Positions 9,660 to 18,023 of a stretch of DNA of 64,000 nt are shown piece by piece (the stretch's first letter is position 1; each line of letters opens with the position of its first letter). Under the pieces are notes generated by a model. It did not search any database and was not told where the DNA came from. It was given only the letters and a program-made list of their open reading frames with translations. The stretch covers positions 3,989,001-4,053,000 of the forward strand of contig NZ_CP121634.1 of assembly GCF_029714945.1 (NCBI RefSeq), read 5' to 3'. The stretch is from Bradyrhizobium sp. CIAT3101 (GTDB lineage Bacteria; Pseudomonadota; Alphaproteobacteria; Rhizobiales; Xanthobacteraceae). Made by a program: the position numbers and the translations under genes.

Positions 9660-10676
9660 ATGGGCATTGAACATCCGAAATACAAGGTCGCAGTGGTGCA
9701 GGCGGCGCCCGCCTGGCTCGACCTCGACGCGTCCATCGACAAGTCGATCGCGCTGATCAAGGAAGCGGCCGAGAAAGGCGCCAAGCTGATCGCTTTTCCG
9801 GAAGCCTTCATCCCCGGTTACCCCTGGCACATCTGGATGGACTCGCCTGCCTGGGCGATCGGCCGCGGCTTTGTGCAACGCTATTTCGATAATTCGCTGT
9901 CCTATGACAGCTCGCAGGCCGAGAAGCTGCGCGATGCGGTGCGGAAAGCCAAGCTTACGGCCGTGATCGGCCTGTCCGAGCGCGACGGCGGCAGTCTTTA
10001 TCTGGCGCAATGGCTGATCGGGCCGGATGGCGAGACGATCGCAAAACGCCGCAAGCTGCGGCCGACCCATGCCGAGCGCACCGTCTATGGCGAGGGCGAC
10101 GGCAGCGATCTTGCGGTCCATGCGCGCCCCGACATCGGCCGTATCGGTGCGTTGTGCTGCTGGGAGCATCTCCAGCCGCTGTCGAAATACGCCATGTACG
10201 CCCAGAACGAGCAGGTGCATGTCGCGGCGTGGCCGAGTTTCTCGCTTTACGATCCCTTCGCGCCGGCGCTCGGCGCCGAGGTCAACAACGCCGCTTCGCG
10301 CGTCTATGCGGTGGAGGGCTCCTGCTTCGTGCTCGCACCTTGCGCGACGGTCTCTCAGGCGATGATCGACGAGCTCTGCGACCGGCCTGACAAGAACGCG
10401 CTGCTGCATGTGGGCGGCGGTTTTGCGGCGATCTACGGGCCCGATGGCAGTCAGATCGGCGACAAGCTGGCGCCAGACCAGGAGGGGCTGCTGATCGCCG
10501 AGATCGACCTCGGCGCCATCGGCGTCGCCAAGAATGCTGCCGATCCCGCCGGGCACTATTCGCGGCCCGACGTCACGCGGTTGCTGCTCAACAAGAAGCC
10601 GTACAAGCGCGTCGAGCAGTTTGCGCTGCCGGTGGACGCCATTGAGCCCACAGACATCAACGCTGCAGCGAGCTGA
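9660..10676 (+). CDS. Nitrilase
   Basis: Converts nitriles directly to carboxylic acids and ammonia. The 338-residue protein starts at the ATG at 9660, with GAGG five bases upstream; an in-frame TTG further upstream is less likely. The catalytic triad is Glu48 (FPEAFIPGYPW), Lys132 (RRKLRPTHAER) and Cys167 (ALCCWEHLQP), all in the expected contexts. GEGDGSDL and the AEVNNAASRVYAVEG helix fit bacterial aryl- or arylaceto-nitrilases. The aldoxime dehydratase gene begins 27 bases downstream, so the two enzymes are co-expressed and act in sequence: aldoxime to nitrile to acid. Confidence 0.95.
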   Translation: MGIEHPKYKVAVVQAAPAWLDLDASIDKSIALIKEAAEKGAKLIAFPEAFIPGYPWHIWMDSPAWAIGRGFVQRYFDNSLSYDSSQAEKLRDAVRKAKLTAVIGLSERDGGSLYLAQWLIGPDGETIAKRRKLRPTHAERTVYGEGDGSDLAVHARPDIGRIGALCCWEHLQPLSKYAMYAQNEQVHVAAWPSFSLYDPFAPALGAEVNNAASRVYAVEGSCFVLAPCATVSQAMIDELCDRPDKNALLHVGGGFAAIYGPDGSQIGDKLAPDQEGLLIAEIDLGAIGVAKNAADPAGHYSRPDVTRLLLNKKPYKRVEQFALPVDAIEPTDINAAAS

Positions 10677-10703
10677 TCGCCGGGATCAAGAGGAGGCACG
10701 ATC

Positions 10704-11744
10704 ATGGAGTCCGCAATTCCTCTGCATCTCGAAACCCAGCGCACGCGCCACAAGCGCGTGCCGGACGATTACCAGCCGCCGTATCCGTCGTTCGTGGCCC
10801 GCTACAAGCCCGCGGTCGGCCGTGTCGTGATGGCCTATTTCGGCGTGCAGTATCGTGGGGCGACGCCGGCGGCTGCGACGGAAGCGCTCGCTGAAATCGC
10901 CGGACTGTTCGCCGGCGAGGGTGGTCCCTCGCATTGGGACCGTGCGCACTATGTCGATCAAGCCGGCCACGCGAACATTGTCTCGGTCGCGTATTGGGAT
11001 GACATCGCGCGTTTCGACGCCTGGTTTGTGCGGGCACGCGAGGCGTGGACTGGAAAGCACCGCGACGGGATCGGCACCTTCATCGAGGCGCTGCGTCCCA
11101 CGGTGGCGCGGCACGAGACGCTGTTCTCTTCGCTCGGCAGGCCCGAAGGTGTCGCCGTGATCGCCGACGGGATGAGCGGCGAAGTGCAGGAGCACGCCTA
11201 TTGGGGCGGCATGCGCGATCGCATTCCGCTGTCGCAGACCGATCCAATGTCGCCGGGCGGCCATCCGGAATTGATCCGCGATGGTGCAAGGCTGCGTGTG
11301 CAGGCAAACGACAATCTCTGCCTGATCCGCTCCGGGCAGGACTGGAGCGATACCGAGGCGTCGGAGCGCAAGCTCTATCTCGACGATGTCGAGCCGGTAC
11401 TCCGCGAGGGCATGGATTTCCTGCGCGACGACGGGCTCGCGATCGGCTGCTATGCCAACCGCTACATGCAGGTGCTCTCGGCTGACGGCAAGGCGAGTGA
11501 AAAATCCTACGGCCAGAGCTGGTGGAAAAGTCTCGCCGCACTGGAGCGCTGGGCGGAATCGCATCCGACCCACGTGAAGATCTTCGGTGCGGCGATGAAA
11601 TATCTCTCGACGCTGGGGCCGTCAGCGAAGCTGCGGCTGTATCACGAGGTTACGGTGGCGGCCGCGGATGAGCAGTTCTTCGAATATCTGAACTGCCATC
11701 CGAAGACGGGAATGCTTGCGGCGGTCGAGACGGTCACCGCCTAG
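10704..11744 (+). CDS. oxd: Aldoxime dehydratase (heme enzyme)
   Basis: Dehydrates aldoximes to nitriles using heme b in which the substrate nitrogen binds the iron. The 346-residue protein has the family hallmarks: RVPDDYQPPYPSFVARY at the N-terminus, YWGGMRDRIPLSQTDP in the middle, and GQSWWKSL, ERWAESHPTH and LRLYHEVTV towards the C-terminus. The conserved histidines near 287-290 and 314 are the likely heme-ligand and catalytic residues. AGGAGG precedes the ATG. It supplies the nitrilase encoded just upstream. The pair allows growth on plant- or microbe-derived aldoximes such as phenyl- or indole-acetaldoxime; the real substrate is inference. Confidence 0.95.
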   Translation: MESAIPLHLETQRTRHKRVPDDYQPPYPSFVARYKPAVGRVVMAYFGVQYRGATPAAATEALAEIAGLFAGEGGPSHWDRAHYVDQAGHANIVSVAYWDDIARFDAWFVRAREAWTGKHRDGIGTFIEALRPTVARHETLFSSLGRPEGVAVIADGMSGEVQEHAYWGGMRDRIPLSQTDPMSPGGHPELIRDGARLRVQANDNLCLIRSGQDWSDTEASERKLYLDDVEPVLREGMDFLRDDGLAIGCYANRYMQVLSADGKASEKSYGQSWWKSLAALERWAESHPTHVKIFGAAMKYLSTLGPSAKLRLYHEVTVAAADEQFFEYLNCHPKTGMLAAVETVTA

Positions 11745-12379
11745 GCCACGCAATGGCCGAGCAGCTCCGGATGTGCGGCGCAGATGTGATGGGCGCCGGC
11801 GTCCCTGAGCTCGGCCTCGCTGCCATAGCCGTAGAGCACGCCGATCGCGGTCATGCCGTTGGTGCGGGCGCCGACGACGTCATGGCTGCGGTCGCCGATC
11901 ATGATGGACGTGCTCGCATCGACACCCGTCTCATCGAGCGCGTAGCGCAGCAGGTCGCGCTTGTCGACGCGGGTGCCGTCGAGCTCGGAGCCGAACACGC
12001 GCTCGAAATACGGCTTCAGGCCAAAGTGCTCGACGATGCGACTGGCGTAGACAGCGGGCTTGCTGGTCGCGACGAACATGCGCTGGTCGGTCGCGGCAAT
12101 CGTCGTCAGCGTGTCGATGATGCCGGCATAAGCCTCGTTCTCGAACAGGCCAATGTCGCTGAAGCGCTCACGGTAGAGCAGCAGCGCCTGGTCGGCCAGC
12201 GCGTCGGTTCCGGTGAGCTTCTTCAGGCTGGCATGCAGCGGCGGTCCGATGCACCAGGTCAATTCGTCCTCGCTCGGCACTGCGAGGCTCAGCCGCTCCA
12301 GGGCGTACTGGATGGAGCGGGTGATTCCCGGTTTGGGGTTGGTCAGCGTGCCGTCGAGATCGAAGAAGATTGTCGCCAT
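11741..12379 (-). CDS. HAD-family phosphatase (phosphoglycolate phosphatase-like)
   Basis: About 212 residues from the ATG at 12379 (a GTG at 12394 is an alternative). HAD motifs: DLDGTL (I), ATSKP (II), K in the segment after FGSELDG (III) and MIGDRSHDVVGA (IV). The cap lies between motifs I and II, as in the Gph/PpaX group. The substrate is probably a small phosphorylated metabolite such as 2-phosphoglycolate or pyrophosphate. It converges on the aldoxime dehydratase gene, and the two share CTAG, so each stop codon lies on the complement of the other. Confidence 0.88.
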   Translation of the reverse strand: MATIFFDLDGTLTNPKPGITRSIQYALERLSLAVPSEDELTWCIGPPLHASLKKLTGTDALADQALLLYRERFSDIGLFENEAYAGIIDTLTTIAATDQRMFVATSKPAVYASRIVEHFGLKPYFERVFGSELDGTRVDKRDLLRYALDETGVDASTSIMIGDRSHDVVGARTNGMTAIGVLYGYGSEAELRDAGAHHICAAHPELLGHCVA

Positions 12380-12451
12380 CAGGAGCCGGCCCACGTTGAA
12401 ATTGACGGCCCGTTGCTAGTCGGATCGGGTCTCAAGTCAAGACCCATCGCC

Positions 12452-13444
12452 TCATTGCTGTTTGGCCCATTCGACGATCGCGGTGGCCTCCGCGCCCGCC
12501 TGCGCCTCCCAGGCGGCAATTGTGGGCGTTGCTACCGTTCGCAGCGCCGCGATGAGAGATTGCGGCGCTGGCTCGGCGATCTTGACGCCGTTGTCGCGCA
12601 TCCGCGCATAATTCTCGGTCGTGCGGTGGGCCAGCAGCGCGAACTGGCTCTGCTCGGTCTCGGCTGCAGCCGCCAGCACCTCGCGCTGCATCGGCTCTGG
12701 CAGCGCGGCAAATGCGTCGGTGCGGACGAAGGCGATCGACACCGGCATCGCGTAATTGATGGCCGTGAAATAGGGCAGGAAGTCCCAGAGCTTACGCCCC
12801 GCGCCGCCGTCGCCGGAGGTGAGGAATGCGTTCAGTTGGTGCTCCTTCAGGCCCACAAGCGCCTTGTCCATCGGCAGGAACTGCGCGTTGGCACCGGCCG
12901 CCGTCATCACCTCGCTGGAATTGGTATCGTAAGCGCGCAGATTGAGTTTCGGCAGGTCGTCGGCGCCTGCAAGCGACCGGTCCGACCATAGGCCGGTGGC
13001 CGGCCATATCGTCAGATAGAGCAGCTTGAGGCCGCGCGCGGCGAGGGCTTTTTCGTAAAGCGGTCGTGCGCGCGCATTGGCGGCGTGAGCGATGTCGACC
13101 GATTGTACCAGGAAGGGCAGCGTCGAGAGGCCGAGCACGGGGTCGAGGCCCGAAAGCGCGCCCGCAAAGGCGTCGCCGCCGGCGATCCGGCCGTCCAGCG
13201 CCGAGCGCGGCATTTCGCCCGAGCTGATCTTCAGCTGATTGTCGAAGGCGTTGGTCACGCTCACGAAACCGTTTGTGCGCGCGGCCACGCGATCGGCGAA
13301 ACTGCTGAGCCCGATCCCGGATATGTTGTTCTCGGGATATTCGGTGGTCATCCGCCAGTTCACTTGCGCCGCAGCTGGCGCGGCGGACAGGATGAGTGCG
13401 GCGAGGGCAAGGAGGGCGCGGATCCGTTTGGCGGGGAAGCGCAT
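12452..13444 (-). CDS. TRAP-type substrate-binding protein (DctP family), orphan
   Basis: Periplasmic solute-binding protein of about 330 residues with a signal peptide ending APAAAQ. Features of the family are the VNWRMTTEYP start of the mature chain, FVQSVDIAHAANARARPLYEKALAARGLKLL, NLRAYDTNSSEVMTAAGA and the conserved LPMDKALVGLKEHQLNA. No DctQ/DctM membrane subunits lie nearby, so it either feeds a TRAP permease encoded elsewhere or has a sensory role. The ligand is likely an organic acid. The ATG at 13444 keeps the n-region short; an upstream ATG would add eight residues. Confidence 0.85.
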   Translation of the reverse strand: MRFPAKRIRALLALAALILSAAPAAAQVNWRMTTEYPENNISGIGLSSFADRVAARTNGFVSVTNAFDNQLKISSGEMPRSALDGRIAGGDAFAGALSGLDPVLGLSTLPFLVQSVDIAHAANARARPLYEKALAARGLKLLYLTIWPATGLWSDRSLAGADDLPKLNLRAYDTNSSEVMTAAGANAQFLPMDKALVGLKEHQLNAFLTSGDGGAGRKLWDFLPYFTAINYAMPVSIAFVRTDAFAALPEPMQREVLAAAAETEQSQFALLAHRTTENYARMRDNGVKIAEPAPQSLIAALRTVATPTIAAWEAQAGAEATAIVEWAKQQ

Positions 13445-13570
13445 TGGGAGAAGCAGGTCAGGCAGCATTTATTGGCAACTCGTCGAACCATGGCACGATG
13501 CCACGACATGGCAGATCATCTTGTCGCATGCCGCGCCCGCATGTGCCACGGCGATACTTGGGCACGGCTG

Positions 13571-14527
13571 ATGCGAATTGCATCACGCATCATCCCCGCA
13601 CTGCTTGTGTCCGCGACGCAGGCGATCGCATGGGACAGCTCACCGGCTAAAACCAATGTCGCCGTCCCCAGCGTGGAGGAGCTCGCACATCCTCCGGAGA
13701 GGCCCGATGCGCGCGAGAGCGACACCCGAGAATCGATCTGCCTGATCGTTGAGGCGGCCGCGCGCGATGCCAATCTGCCGCTGGAATTCTTCGCCCGCGT
13801 GATCTGGCAGGAGAGCCGCTTCCAGGCCGATGCGGTGGGTCCGATGACGCGCAGCGGCGAGCACGCGCAGGGGATCGCGCAGTTCATGCCGGGCACCGCG
13901 AGCGAGCGCGGGCTTCTCAACCCCTTCAATCCTGTGCAGGCCCTTCCGAAATCGGCCGAGTTCTTGAACGAGCTGCGCAACCAGTTCGGCAATCTCGGCC
14001 TCGCCGCTGCCGCCTACAATGCCGGCCCGCGGCGGGTGCAGGAATGGCTCGCCGGCACCGGCGGCATGCCGGAGCAGACCCGCAACTACGTCTACGCCAT
14101 CACGGGTGCTACGGTTGACGCATGGGCCAAGGCCGGCAGCACCGGCAAGGGGCCGCCGAGCTCACCGCCGACAAGCTGCCGCGACCTGATGGCGCTGTTG
14201 AAGCGTGCGCCGAATCCGTTCGTTGCCGAGCTGGAGCAGCATGTGGAGCTTGCCGCCGCCAAGATCTGGGGCGTTCAGCTCGCCGCCGGATTCGATCGCA
14301 ACAAGGCGCTGGCGATGTACTCCCGCGCCGTCACGCGGCTGAGCGCGGTGATCGGTGAGCGCGATCCCAGCCTGTTGAGTTCGGTGATGCGCAGCCGCGG
14401 TTCGCACGCCTTCTATCAGGTACGCATCGGCACCGACACACGCCCCGAAGCTGACGATCTCTGCAATCGCATCCGGAAGGCGGGTGGGGCGTGCTTCGTG
14501 CTGAAGAACCGGGGCGTGAGCGGGTAG
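13571..14527 (+). CDS. Lytic transglycosylase with C-terminal SPOR-like domain
   Basis: Exported peptidoglycan-cleaving enzyme of about 318 residues. The start at 13571 gives a signal peptide (MRIASRIIPALLVSATQAIAW); in-frame ATGs at 13541 and 13508 are possible. The SLT domain (about 55-170) shows the catalytic Glu in IWQESRFQADAVG, then GIAQFMPGTA and AAYNAGP. The last 40 residues (HAFYQVRIGTDTRPEADDLCNRIRKAGGACFVLK) look like a SPOR fold, which binds denuded glycan at division sites. That would direct the enzyme to the septum. The gene is divergent from the TRAP protein. Confidence 0.88.
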   Translation: MRIASRIIPALLVSATQAIAWDSSPAKTNVAVPSVEELAHPPERPDARESDTRESICLIVEAAARDANLPLEFFARVIWQESRFQADAVGPMTRSGEHAQGIAQFMPGTASERGLLNPFNPVQALPKSAEFLNELRNQFGNLGLAAAAYNAGPRRVQEWLAGTGGMPEQTRNYVYAITGATVDAWAKAGSTGKGPPSSPPTSCRDLMALLKRAPNPFVAELEQHVELAAAKIWGVQLAAGFDRNKALAMYSRAVTRLSAVIGERDPSLLSSVMRSRGSHAFYQVRIGTDTRPEADDLCNRIRKAGGACFVLKNRGVSG

Positions 14528-14627
14528 GGAGCGCGCGCATGCCAGCCCCGCCGCGCGCTTCCTTGACGCGGCCGCCCGCATTGCCCGTTATGCAGGCACG
14601 ATTCCGCAAACCTCAGCCGGCCGTCAC

Positions 14628-15368
14628 GTGGCGCTTCCTCCGCTCGATTCCCCTCAATGGCAAAGTCCGTGGCGTGCCTTTACCTGGGGGCTGCGCTCGA
14701 TCACGCAGACGATCCTCACGCTCGTCCTGTTCGCGACCTATCTCGGCATCGGCGCGCTTGCCCATGACAGCCATTTCAGCCTGGTCTGGGCGCTTTGCTC
14801 GACGCTGTTCGTCTGGGCCGGGCCGGCCCAGATCATCTTGATCACCACGCTGGGTTCGGGCGCGACGGTCATCCAGTCGGCGATCGCGGTCACCGTCAGC
14901 GCGATCCGGCTATTTCCGATGGTGGTCTCCGTGCTGCCGCTGATGCGCACGCCGACGACCAAGCGACGCGAGCTGTTCTTCGCGGCGCATCTGACGGCCG
15001 TGACGCTGTGGGTCGAATGTCATCGCTTCCTGCCGCAGGTGCCGCGCGAGCGGCGCATCGCCTTCGTCAATGGACTTGGCTTCGGTCTGGTCTCGGTGTG
15101 CCTGACCGCCAACACGATCGGCTATTTCCTCGCCGCCAACCTGACTCAGACATTGGGTGCGGCGATCCTGCTGCTGACGCCGCTGTCCTTCCTGTTCTCG
15201 ACCGCGCGCAACAGCCGCGAGGTCGCCGATGTCGTCGCGCTCGCGCTTGGGGTCCTGCTCTATCCGCTGGCTGCGAAGATGAACTCCGGCCTCGACATCC
15301 TCGTCAGCGGCCTCGCGGCGGGCACAATCGCTTATGGCGTGCACTGGTGGCGCGAGGTGCGCGCATGA
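14628..15368 (+). CDS. azlC: AzlC-family branched-chain amino acid exporter, large subunit
   Basis: Multi-pass inner membrane protein of 246 residues that, with AzlD, exports branched-chain amino acids. It has about seven hydrophobic helices and the family pattern FTWGLRSITQTILTLVLFATYLGIGALAHDSHFSL, SAIRLFPMVVSVLPLMR and GFGLVSVCLTANTIGYFLA. The start is a GTG. Its TGA stop overlaps the azlD ATG (ATGA), so the two are translationally coupled. Confidence 0.88.
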   Translation: MALPPLDSPQWQSPWRAFTWGLRSITQTILTLVLFATYLGIGALAHDSHFSLVWALCSTLFVWAGPAQIILITTLGSGATVIQSAIAVTVSAIRLFPMVVSVLPLMRTPTTKRRELFFAAHLTAVTLWVECHRFLPQVPRERRIAFVNGLGFGLVSVCLTANTIGYFLAANLTQTLGAAILLLTPLSFLFSTARNSREVADVVALALGVLLYPLAAKMNSGLDILVSGLAAGTIAYGVHWWREVRA

Positions 15369-15715
15369 GTGCCGCGCAACTCATCGGCGACTGGCAGGCG
15401 TTGGTCGTGCTGTTCGTCGCCGGCGTCATTCCCAACCAGATATGGCGCATGCTCGGCCTCTGGTTTGGCGGCGGCATCGACGAGGGCTCAGAACTGCTGG
15501 TCTGGGTGAGGGCGGTCGCGACCGCGATCCTGGCCGGCGTCATCGCCCAGATCGTGGTCGAGCCGCCAGGCGCGCTCGCCAGCGTGCCGGACGGCTTGCG
15601 CTACGGCGCGGTCGCTGCCGGCCTCGTCGTGTTCCTGCTGACCCGCCGCTCGATCTTTGCGGGCGTTGTCGCCGGCGAAGTCTTCCTGCTGGCCGGCAGG
15701 TGGTGGTTGGGCTAA
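15365..15715 (+). CDS. azlD: AzlD-family branched-chain amino acid exporter, small subunit
   Basis: Membrane protein of 116 residues with four hydrophobic helices (LVVLFVAGVIPNQIWRMLGLWF; VWVRAVATAILAGVIAQIVV; YGAVAAGLVVFLLT; FAGVVAGEVFLLAG). It is the usual small partner of AzlC. The ATG overlaps the azlC stop by four bases, which ensures balanced synthesis. Confidence 0.88.
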   Translation: MSAAQLIGDWQALVVLFVAGVIPNQIWRMLGLWFGGGIDEGSELLVWVRAVATAILAGVIAQIVVEPPGALASVPDGLRYGAVAAGLVVFLLTRRSIFAGVVAGEVFLLAGRWWLG

Positions 15716-15747
15716 AACCGCCGCCGAACAGCCAAGGAACAGGACAC

Positions 15748-16239
15748 ATGGTTCGCGAAAACGAACTCCGCGAGGGCGAGGTCGCCATCGAGCTGCCGTC
15801 GACGGAGGATGCCGGCCTCGTCTTCATCGGCCGCATCCGCACGCCCTGGACCTCGCGGCTCGAAACGCCGCGCCAGGGTCGCGCGGACGGTCCGGTGTGT
15901 CGCCTCGAGATTTTCGAGCCCTTCCTGCCTGCGATCAAGGGCGTCGATTTCTACAGCAATCTCGAAGTGCTCTACTGGCTCGACAAGTCGCGCCGCGACA
16001 TCGTGCTGCAAAGCCCGAAGAACAACGAGAAGACCCGCGGCACGTTTTCGCTGCGCTCGCCGGTCCGGCCCAATCCGATCGGCACCTCGATCGTGAAGCT
16101 CGTCGGTATCGAGGGCGGCACGATCCTGGTGCGCGGCCTCGATTGCCTCGACAACACGCCGCTGATCGATATCAAGCCCGATCGCTGCGAATTCACGCCA
16201 CTGGCTGCGCCGCAGCCGGGGGATTTTCAGACGGAGTGA
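15748..16239 (+). CDS. trmO: tRNA (N6-threonylcarbamoyladenosine-37) methyltransferase TrmO
   Basis: SAM-dependent enzyme of 163 residues of the TsaA/TrmO (UPF0066) family, which makes m6t6A37 in some ANN-decoding tRNAs. Hallmarks are IGRIRTPW, RLEIFEPFLPAIKGVDFYSNLEVLYWLDKSRR, the SPVRPNPIG loop that contacts SAM, and LDCLDNTPLIDIKPD. It follows azlD by 32 bases and may ride on the same transcript, although no functional link is known. Confidence 0.88.
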   Translation: MVRENELREGEVAIELPSTEDAGLVFIGRIRTPWTSRLETPRQGRADGPVCRLEIFEPFLPAIKGVDFYSNLEVLYWLDKSRRDIVLQSPKNNEKTRGTFSLRSPVRPNPIGTSIVKLVGIEGGTILVRGLDCLDNTPLIDIKPDRCEFTPLAAPQPGDFQTE

Positions 16240-16242
16240 CGA

Positions 16243-16668
16243 TCAGGCCTTCAGCGCTGCGATCAGCTTGGTCGCATTCTCTTCCAGCACCTTGACGTCT
16301 TCCTTGCGGCTCGCGGGCGGCAGCATCGCCACGCCGTCATGGCGCGGCATCACATGCATGTGGAGATGAAACACCACCTGTCCGCCGGCGGCCTCGTTGA
16401 ACTGCTGCACGGTGATGCCATCGGCCTTGAACGCCTTCATCGCGGCGGCCGCGATTCTGTGCGCGCCGCGGGCGACGTGGGCATAGTCGTCGGCCTTGAT
16501 GTCGAGGATGTTGCGGGCAGGCGCCTTCGGGATCACCAGCGTGTGGCCGGGCACGCGCGGCATGATGTCGAGGAAAGCGAAGACATGCTCGTCCTCGTAG
16601 ACCTTGTGGCAGGGAAACTCGCCGCGCAGGATCTTTGCGAAGATGTTGTTCGGGTCGTAGGCGGTCAT
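16243..16668 (-). CDS. HIT-family nucleotide hydrolase
   Basis: A 141-residue histidine-triad protein of the Hint branch, with catalytic motif HLHMHVMP and the N-terminal segment FAKILRGEFPCHKVYEDEHVFAFLDIMP. Hint enzymes release AMP from adenosine phosphoramidates and aminoacyl-adenylates. The C-terminus (EDVKVLEENATKLIAAL) matches the short bacterial form. It converges on trmO with a gap of three bases. Confidence 0.9.
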   Translation of the reverse strand: MTAYDPNNIFAKILRGEFPCHKVYEDEHVFAFLDIMPRVPGHTLVIPKAPARNILDIKADDYAHVARGAHRIAAAAMKAFKADGITVQQFNEAAGGQVVFHLHMHVMPRHDGVAMLPPASRKEDVKVLEENATKLIAALKA

Positions 16669-16733
16669 GGCGGCGGCTCCCAGGAATTTTCGAGCTTAGT
16701 TTTGCGCTTACTGTCACCAGCGAAGGCAAACCG

Positions 16734-17975
16734 TCAAGGCGCCTCGTCGATGCCTTTCCGGAACGGGCCGAGCTCGGCGAGTTCGCGTCCGGCCTCGGCG
16801 ACATAGGCGCGCTCGCGCTTGAGGTAATCGTCGATGGCGCGACGCAGGCCGGGATCGGCGATGAAATGGGCGGAGTGCGTGGTCCGCGGCAGGTAGCCGC
16901 GCGCGATCTTGTGCTCGCCCTGAGCGCCGGCCTCGACATGTGTGAGGCCGCGCTTGATGGCGAAATCTATCGCCTGATAGTAGCAGACCTCGAAATGCAG
17001 GAATGGGTGATGCTCGACAGCACCCCAGTTGCGACCGAACAGCGTGTCCGAACCGATGAAGTTGATCGCGCCCGCGATCCAGCGGTCATTGCGGCGGGCC
17101 ATCACCAGCAGCACGTCATCGCTCATGGTCTCGCCGATCAGCGAGAAGAATTCGCGCGTCAGGTAAGGTCGGCCCCATTTGCGCGAGCCGGTCTCCATGT
17201 AGAACATGAAGAACGCGTCCCAGGCATCCTCGGTGATGTCCTTGCCGGTGAGCCAGTGGATCGTGATGCCCGCGGCAAGCGCGTCACGTCGCTCGCGCTT
17301 GATCGATTTGCGGTGGCGCGAGTTCAGCGTCGCCAGGAAATCGTCGAAGGTGGCAAAGCCTTCGTTGCGCCAGTGGAACTGCTGGTCGGTGCGCTGGAGG
17401 AAGCCGTGCTGGGCAAGCAGCTTCCACTCTGCCTCGCGGGCGAAGGTGACGTGGACAGAGGAGGCCTTGCTGACGCCGCACAGTGCCACCAGCCCGCTTG
17501 CCAGGGCCTCCGTGATGCGCTCACGGTCGACGCCGTCGCGGACCAGGAGCCGCGGCCCCGTTGCCGGCGTGAAGGGAACAGAGACCTGCAGCTTCGGGTA
17601 ATAGCGTCCACCGGCACGCTCATAGGCGTCGGCCCAGCCGCGGTCGAAGACATATTCGCCCTGGCTGTGCGATTTCAGATAGCAGGGCACGACGCCGGCG
17701 ACCCGACCGTCGATCTTGGCCACCAGATGCCGCGGTCCCCAGCCAGTGCGGATCGTGGCCGAACCCGATTTCTCGACGGCGGAAAGAAACGCGTGGGATA
17801 CGAATGGGTTATAGGCGGGCCTTAAAAGGCCGAGCGAATCGCCTGGGAGCCCGGATGAGGTTCCCATACCATGCCCGTTGCAGGCTCTGCCAGGATTGGC
17901 GCAGGCGTCCCAATCCTCCGGCGATACTTCGCCAATGGACGGTACGGCCTCCAGCGTGATGTCGGATGATGCCAT
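16734..17975 (-). CDS. FemAB-like GNAT acyltransferase (DUF482 / PF04339 type)
   Basis: About 413 residues. The start is put at the ATG at 17975 (MASSDITLEAVPSIGEVSPEDWDAC); a longer frame adds 12 residues. Diagnostic segments are NPFVSHAFLSAVEKSGSA, GWGPRHLVAKIDGRVAGVVPCYLKSHSQGEYVFD, LNSRHRKSIKRERR and HLEAGAQGEHK-like VEAGAQGEHKIARGYLP near the end. The family is related to FemA/B peptidyltransferases, but its substrate is unknown. It is common in alpha- and gammaproteobacteria, often beside GDPD or HIT genes as here. Confidence 0.85.
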   Translation of the reverse strand: MASSDITLEAVPSIGEVSPEDWDACANPGRACNGHGMGTSSGLPGDSLGLLRPAYNPFVSHAFLSAVEKSGSATIRTGWGPRHLVAKIDGRVAGVVPCYLKSHSQGEYVFDRGWADAYERAGGRYYPKLQVSVPFTPATGPRLLVRDGVDRERITEALASGLVALCGVSKASSVHVTFAREAEWKLLAQHGFLQRTDQQFHWRNEGFATFDDFLATLNSRHRKSIKRERRDALAAGITIHWLTGKDITEDAWDAFFMFYMETGSRKWGRPYLTREFFSLIGETMSDDVLLVMARRNDRWIAGAINFIGSDTLFGRNWGAVEHHPFLHFEVCYYQAIDFAIKRGLTHVEAGAQGEHKIARGYLPRTTHSAHFIADPGLRRAIDDYLKRERAYVAEAGRELAELGPFRKGIDEAP

Positions 17976-18023
17976 TGCGCCCAAGATCGTGCATTGCAGC
18001 AGCGACTTCAAGGGTTGGGAACA

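Noticed and set aside
9120..10556. Long minus-strand frame opposite the nitrilase gene
   Set aside because: Composition is typical of shadow frames and it runs through the divergent promoter region. The nitrilase has an intact catalytic triad.
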